Positions 40,792 to 50,892 of a DNA stretch of 64,000 nt are shown in pieces. The position numbers and the translations under genes are program-made. This DNA comes from Gallionella capsiferriformans ES-2 (GTDB lineage: Bacteria > Pseudomonadota > Gammaproteobacteria > Burkholderiales > Gallionellaceae): positions 1 to 64,000 of the forward strand of contig NC_014394.1 in the NCBI RefSeq assembly GCF_000145255.1. Reading direction: 5' to 3'. Within the stretch, counting starts at the first letter, position 1. The number at the start of each line of letters is the position of its first letter. Under the pieces are notes generated by a model. That model ran no database searches. It saw only the letters and a list, made by a program, of their open reading frames with translations, and was not told the DNA's origin.

Positions 40792-42240
40792 ATGCTTCGT
40801 AGAACCAAAATAGTTGCAACGCTGGGGCCTGCTTCCAGCGATCAAAAAGTCCTGGAGGAAATGATCCGCGCCGGAGTAGATCTGGTGCGTATGAATTTCT
40901 CACACGGTTCAGCTGCCGATCACGTCAAACGTGCGGAAGTCGTACGGGCCGCGGCAACGGCAGTCGGTCGTACCGTGGGTATCCTGGCCGATCTTCAAGG
41001 CCCGAAAATTCGTGTTGGCAAATTCGAAAATAGTAAAATTGTGCTTGAAAAAGGCGATACGTTTATTCTCGATGCGGAACTCGAAGGCTTGGGTAATCAG
41101 CAGTGTGTCGGACTCGACTACAAGGAATTGCCGAATGATGTAAGTCCCGGCTCCGTGTTGTTGCTCAACGACGGCATGCTGGAATTTGATGTGCTCGAAG
41201 TTCAGGGTTCAAGGGTTATCTGCAAGGTTATACGCGGCGGTGTATTGTCCAACAACAAGGGTATCAACCGTAAAGGTGGTGGCTTGACTGCGCCTGCTCT
41301 GACCGAGAAGGATATGGAAGACATCAAGACAGCAGCGCTGATCAAGGCTGACTATCTGGCGATCTCCTTCCCTCGCAGCGGCGAAGACATGCGTTTCGCA
41401 CGCAAACTGATGCATGAGGCCGGTGGTCAAAGCCTGCTGATGGCAAAGATCGAACGCGCTGAAGCGATTCCTGCGCTGGCTGACATCATCGAAGCATCCG
41501 ATGCCATCATGGTGGCGCGCGGCGATTTGAGTGTCGAAGTGGGCGATGCGGCCGTGCCTGGCCTGCAAAAGCGCATGATCAAGATGGCGCGTGCTAAAAA
41601 TCGTCTGGTCATTACGGCGACTCAGATGATGGAGTCCATGATTACTAATCCGATTCCGACTCGTGCCGAAGTATCAGACGTGGCGAATGCGGTATTGGAT
41701 GGCACCGATGCGGTGATGCTATCAGCAGAAACGGCCGTAGGTGACTATCCGGTAGAAACGATCGAAGCAATGGCGCGTATTTGTATCAATGCCGAACAGC
41801 AGGTTGATGATCATGCGATTGATCAACGTGCCGTAGCGCATAAGTTCACCCGCATCGACCAATCCATTGCGATGTCGGCTTTGTTTGCTGCTTCTCACTT
41901 CAAGGTGAAGGCGATCGTCGCTCTGACACAATCGGGTTCAACCGCTTTGTGGATGTCGCGTGTCAATGCCGGGGTGCCCATTTTTGCGCTGACGCCCGTG
42001 CATGCCACCTTGACTAAAGTCACATTGTTTAGCGGTGTGCATCCGGTATTGTTCCCGAGTCGTGATGTTAAAAATACGGCACAGGAACTGATCGATGCAG
42101 AACAAAAACTCGTAGAGATGGGGTGTGTTCAGGACGGTGATCTCATCGTTGTGACCGTCGGCGAATCGGTCGGTCAGTCAGGCCATACCAATACACTGAA
42201 GATCGTGCGCATTGGCGATCATCACAAAAATAGTCTTTAA
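40792..42240 (+). CDS. pyk: Pyruvate kinase
   Basis: Makes pyruvate and ATP from phosphoenolpyruvate and ADP. The 482-residue protein has M-N-F-S-H-G-S near residue 35, A-R-G-D-L-S-V-E-V near 242 (usually G-D-L-G-V-E, so Ser replaces Gly) and T-A-T-Q-M-M-E-S-M near 278. Its place inside a Calvin-cycle operon links fixed carbon to pyruvate supply for biosynthesis. Confidence 0.97.
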   Translation: MLRRTKIVATLGPASSDQKVLEEMIRAGVDLVRMNFSHGSAADHVKRAEVVRAAATAVGRTVGILADLQGPKIRVGKFENSKIVLEKGDTFILDAELEGLGNQQCVGLDYKELPNDVSPGSVLLLNDGMLEFDVLEVQGSRVICKVIRGGVLSNNKGINRKGGGLTAPALTEKDMEDIKTAALIKADYLAISFPRSGEDMRFARKLMHEAGGQSLLMAKIERAEAIPALADIIEASDAIMVARGDLSVEVGDAAVPGLQKRMIKMARAKNRLVITATQMMESMITNPIPTRAEVSDVANAVLDGTDAVMLSAETAVGDYPVETIEAMARICINAEQQVDDHAIDQRAVAHKFTRIDQSIAMSALFAASHFKVKAIVALTQSGSTALWMSRVNAGVPIFALTPVHATLTKVTLFSGVHPVLFPSRDVKNTAQELIDAEQKLVEMGCVQDGDLIVVTVGESVGQSGHTNTLKIVRIGDHHKNSL

Positions 42241-42292
42241 GAATAAATCTGTAGCAGATTAAAGTTTGTAATCTAATCATCAGGAGATAAAA

Positions 42293-43357
42293 ATGGCATT
42301 AGTATCATTGCGTCAACTTCTCGATCACGCAGCAGAACACAGCTACGGTTTGCCGGCTTTCAACGTCAATAACCTCGAACAGGTTAAGGCGATCATGGAA
42401 GCGGCTGACGAATGCAACAGCCCGGTCATCATGCAGGGTTCTGCCGGCGCACGTAAATATGCAGGCGAACCGTTCCTGCGTCACTTGATCGAAGCAGCAG
42501 TAGAAATGTATCCGCATATCCCCGTCGTTATGCATCAGGATCACGGCGCGTCAGAAGCGGTTTGTATCAATGCGATCCGTTCAGGTTTTTCAAGCGTAAT
42601 GATGGACGGTTCTTTGCTGGCTGACGGCAAGACACCTTCTTCATTCGAATACAACGTAAACATCTCCCGTCGCGTGGCTGAAATGTCACACGCAGTGGGC
42701 GTTTCTGTTGAAGGTGAGTTGGGTTGTCTGGGTTCGTTGGAATCTGGCGAAGGTGAAAAAGAAGACGGTCACGGCGCTGAAGGCGTTTTGAGTCACGATC
42801 AATTGCTGACAGATCCAGAAGAAGCCGCTGAATTCGTTCGTCAAACCGGCGTGGATGCACTGGCTATCGCCATCGGCACTTCACACGGCGCGTACAAGTT
42901 CACCCGTCCTCCTACCGGCGCTGTATTGCGTATTGACCGTATCCGCGAAATTCACGAACGTCTGCCAAATACCCACCTTGTTATGCACGGCTCGTCCTCC
43001 GTGCCTCAAGAATGGTTGAAGATCATCAACGAATTCGGCGGCACCATGGGTGAAACCTACGGCGTTCCAGTTGAAGAAATCGTTGAAGGGATCAAAAACG
43101 GCGTTCGTAAAGTGAATATCGACACCGATCTGCGTATGGCATCAACAGGTGCGACCCGTCGCTATCTGGCGCAAAACACCAAAGACTTCGATCCTCGCAA
43201 GTTCCTCGCTGCAACGACCGTTGCAATGAAGGCAATCTGCAAGGCTCGCTATGAAGCATTTGGTTGTGCTGGTCAGGCTTCCAAAATTAAGCCAATTTCT
43301 CTTGAAGCCATGGCTAACCGCTATGCTAAGGGTGAATTGAACGCGATCATTAAGTAA
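42293..43357 (+). CDS. fba: Class II fructose-1,6-bisphosphate aldolase
   Basis: A zinc-dependent aldolase used in the Calvin cycle (fructose- and often sedoheptulose-bisphosphate) and gluconeogenesis. The 354-residue protein has the zinc-ligand region V-M-H-Q-D-H-G near residue 82, G-T-S-H-G-A-Y-K near 195 and V-M-H-G-S-S-S near 230, with the N-I-D-T-D-L-R motif near 275. It belongs to the CbbA-type branch common beside cbb genes. Last gene of the tkt operon, followed by a strong terminator. Confidence 0.97.
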   Translation: MALVSLRQLLDHAAEHSYGLPAFNVNNLEQVKAIMEAADECNSPVIMQGSAGARKYAGEPFLRHLIEAAVEMYPHIPVVMHQDHGASEAVCINAIRSGFSSVMMDGSLLADGKTPSSFEYNVNISRRVAEMSHAVGVSVEGELGCLGSLESGEGEKEDGHGAEGVLSHDQLLTDPEEAAEFVRQTGVDALAIAIGTSHGAYKFTRPPTGAVLRIDRIREIHERLPNTHLVMHGSSSVPQEWLKIINEFGGTMGETYGVPVEEIVEGIKNGVRKVNIDTDLRMASTGATRRYLAQNTKDFDPRKFLAATTVAMKAICKARYEAFGCAGQASKIKPISLEAMANRYAKGELNAIIK

Positions 43358-43375
43358 TCGATTGTTGTTCTGAAC

Positions 43376-43410
43376 AATAAAAAAGCGACCTTCCGGGTCG
43401 CTTTTTTATT
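43376..43410. terminator. Bidirectional intrinsic terminator between fba and cbbR
   Basis: A 15-bp perfect stem (43376-43390 with 43396-43410) around loop TTCCG, with A-rich and T-rich arms so that either strand ends in a U-tract. It separates two convergent genes. Confidence 0.93.
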
Positions 43411-43427
43411 GTCTGTTTGAATGCAAT

Positions 43428-44315
43428 TCAGGCCTCGTTCAATAGAAATTCCTTGAATGCCAACGCCGCACTGGTTAAGCGTTTGTTGCTCCGGTGGGCG
43501 ACGAACCAGTGGCGGAGTAACGGGAAGTGTTCAACATCAAGCACCACCAGTCGGTGCGTCTCAAGCTCCAGTTCAATACTGTGCAGCGACAAAATACCTA
43601 ATCCCATGCCCGCTTGCACCGCTTGCTTGATGGCTTCATTGGTTTCCATCTCCATGCTGATGCGGGGTTGCACCCCGTGTTTTGCGAAAACCCGTTCCAT
43701 CGCACTGCGCGTACCGGATCCCTTTTCACGTGACAGAAATGTCTCACCTGCAAGTTGAGAAAACTTAATGCGCTTGAGGGCAGAAAACGGGTGAGATGGA
43801 TTGGCAATGACAACCAGAGGATTGTCCATAAATAATTGCGCGGTGATATCGAGCCCCTCTGGCGGTTGACCCATGATAGCAAGATCTGTGCTGTTGTCGG
43901 CAAGCTGGCTGAGTACGGCATCGCGATTCGCAACCTGAAGAATCATGTTGATGGTCGGGTAGCGCTGGCTGAATCTGGCCAGTAACTTGGGGGTGAAATA
44001 GTTGGCGGTGTTGACAACCGATAAGGTGAGCTTGCCGCGTGCCATCCCTTTCATTTCATCAAAAACCACTTCCATTTCTTCAAGTTGCTGAGCGATGTTT
44101 CGTGCGTAATGAAATAATTCAATGCCGGCCGCGGTAAGATAAATTTTCTTGCCCATTTGCTCGAAAAGCGGCAGTCCGATATGTCCTTCCAGTTGCTTGA
44201 TTTGCATAGACACAGCAGGTTGAGAAAGGTATAGTTCTTCGGCCGCTCGCGAGTAATTTAAAAGACTGGCCACTTTCTCAAAGACTTGTAATTGTCGTAA
44301 TGTGAAGTGGAGCAT
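43428..44315 (-). CDS. cbbR: LysR-type regulator CbbR
   Basis: A 295-residue LysR regulator with N-terminal winged helix (Y-S-R-A-A-E-E-L-Y-L-S-Q-P-A-V-S-M-Q-I-K-Q-L-E, residues 20-42) and a two-lobed effector domain. It is divergent from cbbM, the usual genetic position for CbbR, which activates Calvin-cycle genes in response to phosphorylated metabolites. T-N11-A motifs in the 185-base divergent region support this. Function by context and family resemblance is strong. Confidence 0.93.
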   Translation of the reverse strand: MLHFTLRQLQVFEKVASLLNYSRAAEELYLSQPAVSMQIKQLEGHIGLPLFEQMGKKIYLTAAGIELFHYARNIAQQLEEMEVVFDEMKGMARGKLTLSVVNTANYFTPKLLARFSQRYPTINMILQVANRDAVLSQLADNSTDLAIMGQPPEGLDITAQLFMDNPLVVIANPSHPFSALKRIKFSQLAGETFLSREKGSGTRSAMERVFAKHGVQPRISMEMETNEAIKQAVQAGMGLGILSLHSIELELETHRLVVLDVEHFPLLRHWFVAHRSNKRLTSAALAFKEFLLNEA

Positions 44316-44500
44316 GGTCAGGTGGCGGTTAAGACGGTATCAGGATTGCGCGATTATACACAGCTATAAGTTTTTCTTATGGTTCCAATAAAAATAATTG
44401 ACTATCGCTTATGGGGTTGCGGCCCTATAGTGGCGACCTGTTACACGTTGTTTCGTTGGTAGTTAGTGAATTTATCGTTAACACACAGGAGAGGTAAACT
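44316..44500 (+). promoter_or_regulatory. cbbR-cbbM divergent promoter with CbbR box
   Basis: Contains the palindrome TAAG-N5-CTTA at 44367-44379, a T-N11-A LysR motif. The heptamer CTTATGG occurs at 44376-44382 and again at 44408-44414, 32 bases apart (about three helical turns). TTGACT lies at 44399-44404. AGGAGAGG at 44488-44495 is the cbbM ribosome-binding site. Motifs are seen; CbbR binding is inferred. Confidence 0.7.
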
Positions 44501-45913
44501 ATGGATCAATCTAATCGTTATGCAAATCTGAATCTCAAAGAAGAAGATTTGATTAAAAATGGCAAGCACCTGTTGGTCGCTTATAAACTGATCCCGGCCA
44601 AAGGCCACGGATTCCTGGAAGTCGCTGCTCACGTTGCAGCTGAATCTTCTACCGGCACCAATGTGGAAGTGTCCACCACCGACGACTTTACTCGTGGTGT
44701 AGATGCCCTGGTGTACGAAATAGACGAAACCGCGTTTGGTGACGACATTGTTAAGGGTGGCGGCTTGTTTAAGGTCGCTTATCCAGTTGAATTGTTCGAC
44801 CCGAACCTGACTGATGGCACTTATAACATCTCCCATATGTGGTCTCTGATCCTGGGCAACAACCAGGGTATGGGCGATCATCAAGGTCTGCGTATGCTGG
44901 ACTTCTTGGTTCCAGAAATGATGGTCAGGAAATTCGATGGCCCGTCCGCCAATATCAGCAACCTGTGGAAGGTGCTGGGTCGTTCGGAAACAGACGGTGG
45001 TTACATCGCCGGTACCATCATCAAGCCTAAGTTGGGTCTGCGTCCTGAGCCATTCGCTAAAGCCTGCTACGACTTCTGGTTGGGTGGCGATTTCATCAAG
45101 AACGATGAACCGCAAGCTAACCAACCATTCTGTCCGATGGAAGTGGTTATGCCGAAAGTGGCAGAAGCTATGGATCGCGCTCAACAGGAAACCGGCCAAG
45201 CTAAGCTGTTCTCAGCTAACATCACAGCCGATTACTATAAGGAAATGATCCATCGCGGTGACTTCGTGCTGGAAACATTTGCCAAGTACAATTCCGCTAG
45301 CCATGTCGCCTTCTTGGTGGACGGCTTCGTGACTGGCCCGGCTGGTGTGACCACTTGCCGCCGCGAGTTTCCGGATACCTTCTTGCACTTCCACCGCGCA
45401 GGCCACGGTGCCGTTACTTCCTACAAGTCGCCAATGGGCATGGATCCACTGTGCTACATGAAGCTGGTGCGTTTGATGGGTGCGTCCGGTATGCATACCG
45501 GTACTATGGGTTACGGCAAGATGGAAGGTCACGGCAAGGAAACTGTGCTGGCTTACATGCTGGAACGCGATGAGTGCCAAGGTCCTTATTTCTACCAGAA
45601 GTGGTACGGCATGAAGGCGACTACGCCGATCATCTCCGGCGGTATGAACGCACTGCGTCTGCCTGGCTTCTTCCAGAACCTCGGCCACGGCAACGTGATC
45701 AATACCTGCGGCGGCGGTGCCTTCGGTCACATCGACAGCCCGGCAGCGGGTGGTATTTCACTCGGTCAGGCATACGATTGCTGGAAATCAGGTTCAGATC
45801 CTATCGAATACGCGAAGACTCACAAGGAATTCGCCCGTGCGTTCGAATCTTTCCCGAAAGATGGCGACAAGTTGTTCGCTGGCTGGCGCGAAAAGTTGGG
45901 CGTGCACAAGTAA
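44501..45913 (+). CDS. cbbM: Ribulose bisphosphate carboxylase, form II
   Basis: Fixes CO2 onto ribulose-1,5-bisphosphate. The 470-residue protein aligns with form II enzymes: [11 protein letters not shown] near residue 175, the carbamylated lysine near residue 200 in G-G-D-F-I-K-N-D-E, and H-x-H in F-L-H-F-H-R-A-G-H near 295. No small-subunit gene follows, as expected for form II. Form II has low CO2/O2 specificity and suits low-oxygen, CO2-rich habitats. cbbQ and cbbO follow, forming a RuBisCO-activase operon. Confidence 0.99.
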   Translation: MDQSNRYANLNLKEEDLIKNGKHLLVAYKLIPAKGHGFLEVAAHVAAESSTGTNVEVSTTDDFTRGVDALVYEIDETAFGDDIVKGGGLFKVAYPVELFDPNLTDGTYNISHMWSLILGNNQGMGDHQGLRMLDFLVPEMMVRKFDGPSANISNLWKVLGRSETDGGYIAGTIIKPKLGLRPEPFAKACYDFWLGGDFIKNDEPQANQPFCPMEVVMPKVAEAMDRAQQETGQAKLFSANITADYYKEMIHRGDFVLETFAKYNSASHVAFLVDGFVTGPAGVTTCRREFPDTFLHFHRAGHGAVTSYKSPMGMDPLCYMKLVRLMGASGMHTGTMGYGKMEGHGKETVLAYMLERDECQGPYFYQKWYGMKATTPIISGGMNALRLPGFFQNLGHGNVINTCGGGAFGHIDSPAAGGISLGQAYDCWKSGSDPIEYAKTHKEFARAFESFPKDGDKLFAGWREKLGVHK

Positions 45914-45948
45914 GCATCGTACGGCAGCATCGAAGTGACAAAAATGCG

Positions 45949-45974
45949 CCCCCACACGATGGGGGTGTTTTTTT
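45949..45974 (+). terminator. Terminator-like hairpin after cbbM
   Basis: Stem CCCCCA/TGGGGG (45949-45954 with 45960-45965), loop CACGA, then TG and a T-run. It probably causes partial termination, giving more cbbM than cbbQO message. Confidence 0.8.
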
Positions 45975-45988
45975 CCAAGATTCCAATT

Positions 45989-46064
45989 CCCTCTTTCTTC
46001 CAGGAAGAGGGCTAGGCGGGGGTGGTAAAAGTCCTCCCCCCTCTCAATTCCCCTTTGTAAGGGG
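45989..46064. repeat. Palindromic intergenic repeat between cbbM and cbbQ
   Basis: Two nested inverted repeats, CCCTCTT/AAGAGGG (45989-45995 with 46005-46011) and CCCCTT/AAGGGG (46050-46055 with 46059-46064), separated by G- and C-runs. The composition resembles the REP-type elements of proteobacteria with C-rich and G-rich arms. Repetition elsewhere in the genome cannot be checked here. Confidence 0.5.
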
Positions 46065-46083
46065 AGCGTTTAGGAGTTTAGTG

Positions 46084-46887
46084 ATGACAAACAAGAACCA
46101 GTACACCGTTAGCAAAGAACCGTTCTATCAGGCGCAAGGCGATGAGGTTGCTCTCTATGAAGCGGCCTACGCGGCGCGTCTGCCGGTGATGGTGAAAGGG
46201 CCAACCGGTTGCGGTAAGTCGCGCTTCATTGAATATATGGCGTGGAAACTGAATAAGCCGCTGATCACCGTTGCGTGCAATGAAGACATGACCGCATCCG
46301 ACCTGGTCGGACGTTATTTGCTGGATGCGAACGGCACCCGCTGGCTGGATGGTCCGCTGACCACGGCAGCACGCATCGGTGCGATCTGCTATCTCGATGA
46401 AATCGTTGAGGCGCGTCAGGACACCACCGTGGTGATCCACCCGCTGACCGATCACAGGCGCACGCTGCCATTGGATAAGAAGGGCGAACTGATTGAGGCT
46501 CATCCTGATTTTCAATTGGTCATCTCCTACAATCCTGGCTATCAGAGCCTGATGAAGGATCTGAAGCAATCGACCAAGCAGCGTTTCACCGGTTTTGAGT
46601 TCGATTACCCGGATGCTGCCCTGGAATCGGAAATTCTGGCCAAGGAAACAGGGCTGGATATTGAGGTGTGCGGCAAGCTGGTGCAGATCGGTCAGGCGGC
46701 TCGTAATCTTAAGGGGCACGGTCTGGATGAAGGTATTTCCACGCGCCTGCTGGTTTATGCGGCGATCCTAATCAAGAACGGTGTCGATGCTAAGGCCGCA
46801 TGTCGTATGGCGTTGGTGCGCCCGATTACCGACGATGCGGATATTCGCGACACGCTCGATCACGCGATTGATGCTTCGTTCGCCTGA
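46084..46887 (+). CDS. cbbQ: CbbQ, MoxR-type AAA+ RuBisCO activase subunit
   Basis: A 267-residue MoxR-family ATPase that forms hexamers and, with CbbO, removes inhibitory sugar phosphates from RuBisCO. Walker A is G-P-T-G-C-G-K-S near residue 39 and Walker B is I-C-Y-L-D-E-I near 103; sensor-1 Asn is in V-I-S-Y-N-P-G-Y. GGAG lies 7 bases before ATG 46084, and the start is well after the REP-like repeat; the frame open upstream into cbbM is not coding. It forms a unit with cbbO 35 bases downstream. Confidence 0.96.
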   Translation: MTNKNQYTVSKEPFYQAQGDEVALYEAAYAARLPVMVKGPTGCGKSRFIEYMAWKLNKPLITVACNEDMTASDLVGRYLLDANGTRWLDGPLTTAARIGAICYLDEIVEARQDTTVVIHPLTDHRRTLPLDKKGELIEAHPDFQLVISYNPGYQSLMKDLKQSTKQRFTGFEFDYPDAALESEILAKETGLDIEVCGKLVQIGQAARNLKGHGLDEGISTRLLVYAAILIKNGVDAKAACRMALVRPITDDADIRDTLDHAIDASFA

Positions 46888-46922
46888 ACCTCGCGCGATT
46901 AAATCTTCGAAGGGGCTGAGCG

Positions 46923-49196
46923 ATGACTGAGATCGTGACACAGAGAACGGAAGAGCTCTCGATGTACTGGGAGAAACTGAGCTGCAGATTCGCCAGGGTG
47001 GATGCCGTCTTTGATGAGTGCATGAAGGAAGCACAGGCGCTGCTCTCGAAGGCGGGCCTGGAGGCCTATATCGAGAATGCTCGCATCATCGGCAAGATGG
47101 GGCGTGGTGCGGAGCCGTTGCTGATCTATCTGGAAGAGGCGCCGGGTGTGGCCAGCATCATTGGGGAGCATGCGCTGATTAAGCTGAGGGAATTCTCTGA
47201 GTACCTGTCTACGCATACCAACTTTAAGGCAATCGTGCCGTTCCTGCAGTATAGCGGTGCAGTTGCCCGCCGCTTGAACAACGACAAGATGTACGGGCGC
47301 TACATTGAGCTGATCCGCGACATGCTGGATCGCACCTCGGGTTCGATTCATGGTCATCACACGACCTTTGCCAGTCCGGGGTTGCCAGAACTGCTCAAGC
47401 AGGCGCCTAAGTTGCTGGGTGTGCTGTCATTGCAGGGATTGCAAAACTGGATCGAGTACGGAATCAAGTACTACAATCATCACCCGGAACGGCAGGAAGA
47501 GTATTTCCGGCTGGAATCTGCCGATGCGGTCGCAGTCATGCAACGCGAGCGGCACGGCACCTTGCTGGTAAACAATGAACGCAAACTGGATACCTATATC
47601 CGCGCGTTGTGGAACGACAGTGACTATCTGATTCCCTACTCGGTTGCGTTCGATGAACAGCGCAAGCCGATGCCTTACTACACTGATGACGGTATACGCT
47701 TGCCCGATGTTTATGACGATTTTAACGGTGTGTCCGGCATCGATCGTTATCGTGCCGCGCTTGCGCATATGGCCGCACATCGTCGCTGGTCGCAAAAGAT
47801 GATCGTGGACAACTGGAGTCCGTTTCAGCGCGCTAGCGTAGAAATTTTCGAGGACTCCCGCGTGGAGTACCTGGCCTGCCAGAAATATCCGGGCCTGCGA
47901 AAACTGTTCCTTGCGCTGCATCCGATCCCAAAAGAGGAAGACCTTCAGCTCGAAGAGCAAGGCATCTCGGTATTCAGATTAAGACTGGCCATGCTGTCGC
48001 GTGCCATCCTCGATCCGGCTTACATATGCCAGAACGAGCATGTCAGGGAATTCACAAAACGTTTCCATGAGCTGATGGCAGGGGGGCAATCAACCAGCGC
48101 GGCGATGGCATCGGTTGCCCTAGCCTTCATTGCGCGCACACGCGGCCAACGCGATTTGTCGGCCAATATGTATTTCGACAATACCGAAGTGGACTACCGC
48201 GACGATAACCGGCATCTGTGGATTTATATCGAAGAGAGCGATGAAGACGAAATGTTCGAGCATCTCGATCAGCGCAAAAATTCGGAAGTTGAATTGCAGG
48301 CGTTGCCCCCTCGCCACTACGACGAATGGGACTACAACACGAAAAGCTATCGCCCGGACTGGGTGAGCGTGTATGAAGCATTGCATCCGCGTGGAAATCC
48401 GGCTGTGATTGACAATCTGCTGGCCAAGCATGCGGCACTGGCTAAGCGCTTAAAGAAGATGCTCGATCTTTTAAAACCACAGGACAAGGTGCGCATACGC
48501 TATCAGGAAGAGGGTAGCGAGCTTGATCTGGATGTGGCGATACGCTCTTTAATCGACTTCAAGGGGGGCTCGTCACCGGATCCGCGTATCAACATGAGTC
48601 ATCGCAACGATGGGCGTAATATTGCGGTGAGCGTGGTGCTGGATCTATCCGAGTCGTTGAATGAAAAAGCGGCTGGTAGTACGCAGACGATCCTCGAACT
48701 GAGTCAGGAGGCGGTGTCCCTGCTGGCCTGGGCGATCGAAAAGCTCGGCGATCCTTTCGCTATTTCGGGTTTTCATTCAAACACGCGTCATGATGTGCGC
48801 TTCATGCATATCAAGGGGTTCTCCGAAAAATGGGATGATGAGGTGAAGGGGCGTCTGGCGGCAATGCAGGCGAGTTATTCAACGCGGATGGGCGCGGCGA
48901 TGCGTCACGCCTCCCACTATCTGGAGCAGCAGCAGGCCGATAAAAAGCTGATGCTGATTTTGACGGACGGTGAGCCTGCGGATATTGACAGCAGGGATGG
49001 TCGTATCCTGATTGAGGACGCGAGAAAGGCTGTCACTGAGCTGGATCAAAAAGGTATTTACGCCTACTGCATCAATCTGGATCCTAAGGCGGATGAGTAT
49101 GTGAAAGATATTTTTGGCAAGCAGTACACTATTATCGACAAGGTAGCGGATCTGCCGGCCAAATTACCGCAGCTGTTCATTTCATTGACTAAGTAA
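46923..49196 (+). CDS. cbbO: CbbO, von Willebrand A domain RuBisCO activase adaptor
   Basis: A 757-residue partner of CbbQ. The C-terminal VWA domain (about 560-757) has an intact metal site: D-L-S-E-S near residue 573, and L-T-D-G-E-P near 680. In characterised CbbQO systems the VWA domain docks on the RuBisCO large subunit and the CbbQ ring remodels it. The long N-terminal helical region (about 1-540) is the CbbQ-binding part. GGGGCTGAG precedes the ATG. Confidence 0.96.
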   Translation: MTEIVTQRTEELSMYWEKLSCRFARVDAVFDECMKEAQALLSKAGLEAYIENARIIGKMGRGAEPLLIYLEEAPGVASIIGEHALIKLREFSEYLSTHTNFKAIVPFLQYSGAVARRLNNDKMYGRYIELIRDMLDRTSGSIHGHHTTFASPGLPELLKQAPKLLGVLSLQGLQNWIEYGIKYYNHHPERQEEYFRLESADAVAVMQRERHGTLLVNNERKLDTYIRALWNDSDYLIPYSVAFDEQRKPMPYYTDDGIRLPDVYDDFNGVSGIDRYRAALAHMAAHRRWSQKMIVDNWSPFQRASVEIFEDSRVEYLACQKYPGLRKLFLALHPIPKEEDLQLEEQGISVFRLRLAMLSRAILDPAYICQNEHVREFTKRFHELMAGGQSTSAAMASVALAFIARTRGQRDLSANMYFDNTEVDYRDDNRHLWIYIEESDEDEMFEHLDQRKNSEVELQALPPRHYDEWDYNTKSYRPDWVSVYEALHPRGNPAVIDNLLAKHAALAKRLKKMLDLLKPQDKVRIRYQEEGSELDLDVAIRSLIDFKGGSSPDPRINMSHRNDGRNIAVSVVLDLSESLNEKAAGSTQTILELSQEAVSLLAWAIEKLGDPFAISGFHSNTRHDVRFMHIKGFSEKWDDEVKGRLAAMQASYSTRMGAAMRHASHYLEQQQADKKLMLILTDGEPADIDSRDGRILIEDARKAVTELDQKGIYAYCINLDPKADEYVKDIFGKQYTIIDKVADLPAKLPQLFISLTK

Positions 49197-49296
49197 GCAT
49201 AAATCCCTGATTAAGCTGCAGGGTAAGCCTGAAAAGCGGTAGAATCACGAGTCTAAAATTTCATAACAGTACTACTTTAATAAACGAGGAGAAAAC

Positions 49297-50298
49297 ATGA
49301 GCAAGAGTCTGATTCAATTCATCATTGAAGAACAACGTCATATTCCTAACGCCAGTGGCGATTTTACCGGTCTGCTGAGCGACATCATATCAGCCTGCAA
49401 ACAAATTGCTCATGACGTGAACAAAGGTGCGCTGATTGGCGTGCTGGGCAGTGCGGGTAGCGAAAATATTCAGGGTGAGACGCAAAAGAAGCTCGACATC
49501 ATCACGAACGAAGTATTTATCAAGGCCAACGAGTGGAGCGGCCATTTGGCAGCGATGGCTTCTGAAGAAATGGATGATATCTACGAGATTCCTAAGCAAT
49601 ATCCTCGTGGTAAGTATCTGATTACATTCGATCCATTGGACGGTTCATCGAATATCGACGTAAATATTTCAGTCGGTACGATTTTCTCCATCCTGCGTTG
49701 TCCTGAAGGCGTCACCAATCCGACTGCAGCTGACTTCATGCAGCCGGGCACCAAGCAGGTTTGTGCAGGTTACGCACTGTACGGCCCGAACACGATGATG
49801 GTCATCACGACTGGTCACGGTGTGAACGGCTTCACGCTGGATCGCGATGTAGGCGACTTCTTCCTGACTCACCCTGATATGCAGATTCCCGTTGATACGC
49901 AAGAATTTGCAATCAACATGTCGAATCGTCGCTACTGGGAAGAGCCTGTTCAGCGTTACATCGAAGAGTGCGTGAAGGGCAAGGACGGCGGTCGTGAGAA
50001 GAACTTCAACATGCGTTGGGTGGCTTCCATGGTTGCAGAAATTCATCGTATTCTGACTCGCGGCGGTATCTTCTTGTATCCGTTCGATAACAAGGAAGCC
50101 GGTAAAGCAGGTAAGCTGCGTCTGATGTACGAAGCTAATCCGATGTCTTTCATCGTTGAGCAGGCAGGCGGCGTATGTTCTACAGGCCGCGAACGTATCA
50201 TGGAGCTGCAACCTACCGGCCTGCATCAGCGTGTGCCTGTCATCATGGGTTCCAAGAACGAAGTTGAGCGTGTAGTGGGTTACCACAAGGGCGCGTAA
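49297..50298 (+). CDS. fbp: Fructose-1,6-bisphosphatase, class I
   Basis: Hydrolyses fructose-1,6-bisphosphate, a Calvin cycle and gluconeogenesis step; proteobacterial autotrophs often use it in the cbb set. The 333-residue protein has the metal-site motif [10 protein letters not shown] near residue 112 and G-G-I-F-L-Y-P-F-D near 258. GAGGAG precedes the ATG. It lies 100 bases after cbbO and may have its own promoter. Confidence 0.97.
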   Translation: MSKSLIQFIIEEQRHIPNASGDFTGLLSDIISACKQIAHDVNKGALIGVLGSAGSENIQGETQKKLDIITNEVFIKANEWSGHLAAMASEEMDDIYEIPKQYPRGKYLITFDPLDGSSNIDVNISVGTIFSILRCPEGVTNPTAADFMQPGTKQVCAGYALYGPNTMMVITTGHGVNGFTLDRDVGDFFLTHPDMQIPVDTQEFAINMSNRRYWEEPVQRYIEECVKGKDGGREKNFNMRWVASMVAEIHRILTRGGIFLYPFDNKEAGKAGKLRLMYEANPMSFIVEQAGGVCSTGRERIMELQPTGLHQRVPVIMGSKNEVERVVGYHKGA

Positions 50299-50304
50299 TA
50301 CACT

Positions 50305-50332
50305 GCTACGCCCCCGGTAACGGGGGCGTAGC
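50305..50332. terminator. GC-rich hairpin after fbp
   Basis: Perfect 12-bp stem (50305-50316 with 50321-50332) with loop GTAA, 7 bases after the fbp stop and 24 before purE. There is no U-tract; it may be rho-dependent or protect the 3' end. Confidence 0.6.
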
Positions 50333-50356
50333 TACGTCTGCAACATAAGGATTAAT

Positions 50357-50851
50357 ATGAGCAAACCTTTAGTTTCCATCATCATGGGCAGCAGCAATGA
50401 CTGGGATATTATGAGTCAGGCGGCACAGCAACTAAAAGATTTTGGTGTGGCGTATGATGCGCGCGTCATTTCTGCACACCGTTCGCCCGATTTGCTGTTC
50501 GATTACATCAAGGAAGTCAGTGCGCAAGGCGTGCAATGCTTTATCGCCGGTGCGGGCGGTGCGGCTCATCTGGCAGGCGTGATTGCCGGCAAGACGACTT
50601 TGCCTGTATTAGGCGTGCCCATCCCCTCTAAGTATCTTAAGGGTATGGATTCATTGTTATCCATCGTGCAAATGCCTAAGGGTATCCCGGTTGCCACGTT
50701 TGCCATCGGTGAGGCGGGTGCCGCGAATGCCGGTCTGTTTGCTATTGCTATGTTGGCCTTGAATGATGTCGCATTAGCTGAACGCTTAACCGAATATCGC
50801 GCCCAACAGGCAATCAAGATTGCCGAAACAACTTTACCCGAATTAGCTTAA
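50357..50851 (+). CDS. purE: N5-carboxyaminoimidazole ribonucleotide mutase (class I PurE)
   Basis: Purine biosynthesis: moves the carboxyl of N5-CAIR to give CAIR. The 164-residue protein has [16 protein letters not shown] and A-G-A-G-G-A-A-H-L, the class I pattern, so a PurK must be encoded elsewhere (none follows). It precedes purC by 41 bases. Confidence 0.97.
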   Translation: MSKPLVSIIMGSSNDWDIMSQAAQQLKDFGVAYDARVISAHRSPDLLFDYIKEVSAQGVQCFIAGAGGAAHLAGVIAGKTTLPVLGVPIPSKYLKGMDSLLSIVQMPKGIPVATFAIGEAGAANAGLFAIAMLALNDVALAERLTEYRAQQAIKIAETTLPELA

Positions 50852-50892
50852 CGACACCGCTGTCAGCCGTTTATTCTTTACAAGGAAACATC

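Noticed and set aside
43722..43738. Partial parS-like sequence TTTTCACGTGACAG within cbbR
   Set aside because: Several mismatches outside the central TCACGTGA; likely chance inside coding sequence.
45574..46083. Extension of the cbbQ frame back into cbbM
   Set aside because: Overlaps the RuBisCO gene in another frame and crosses a terminator and repeats; the CbbQ family begins at 46084.
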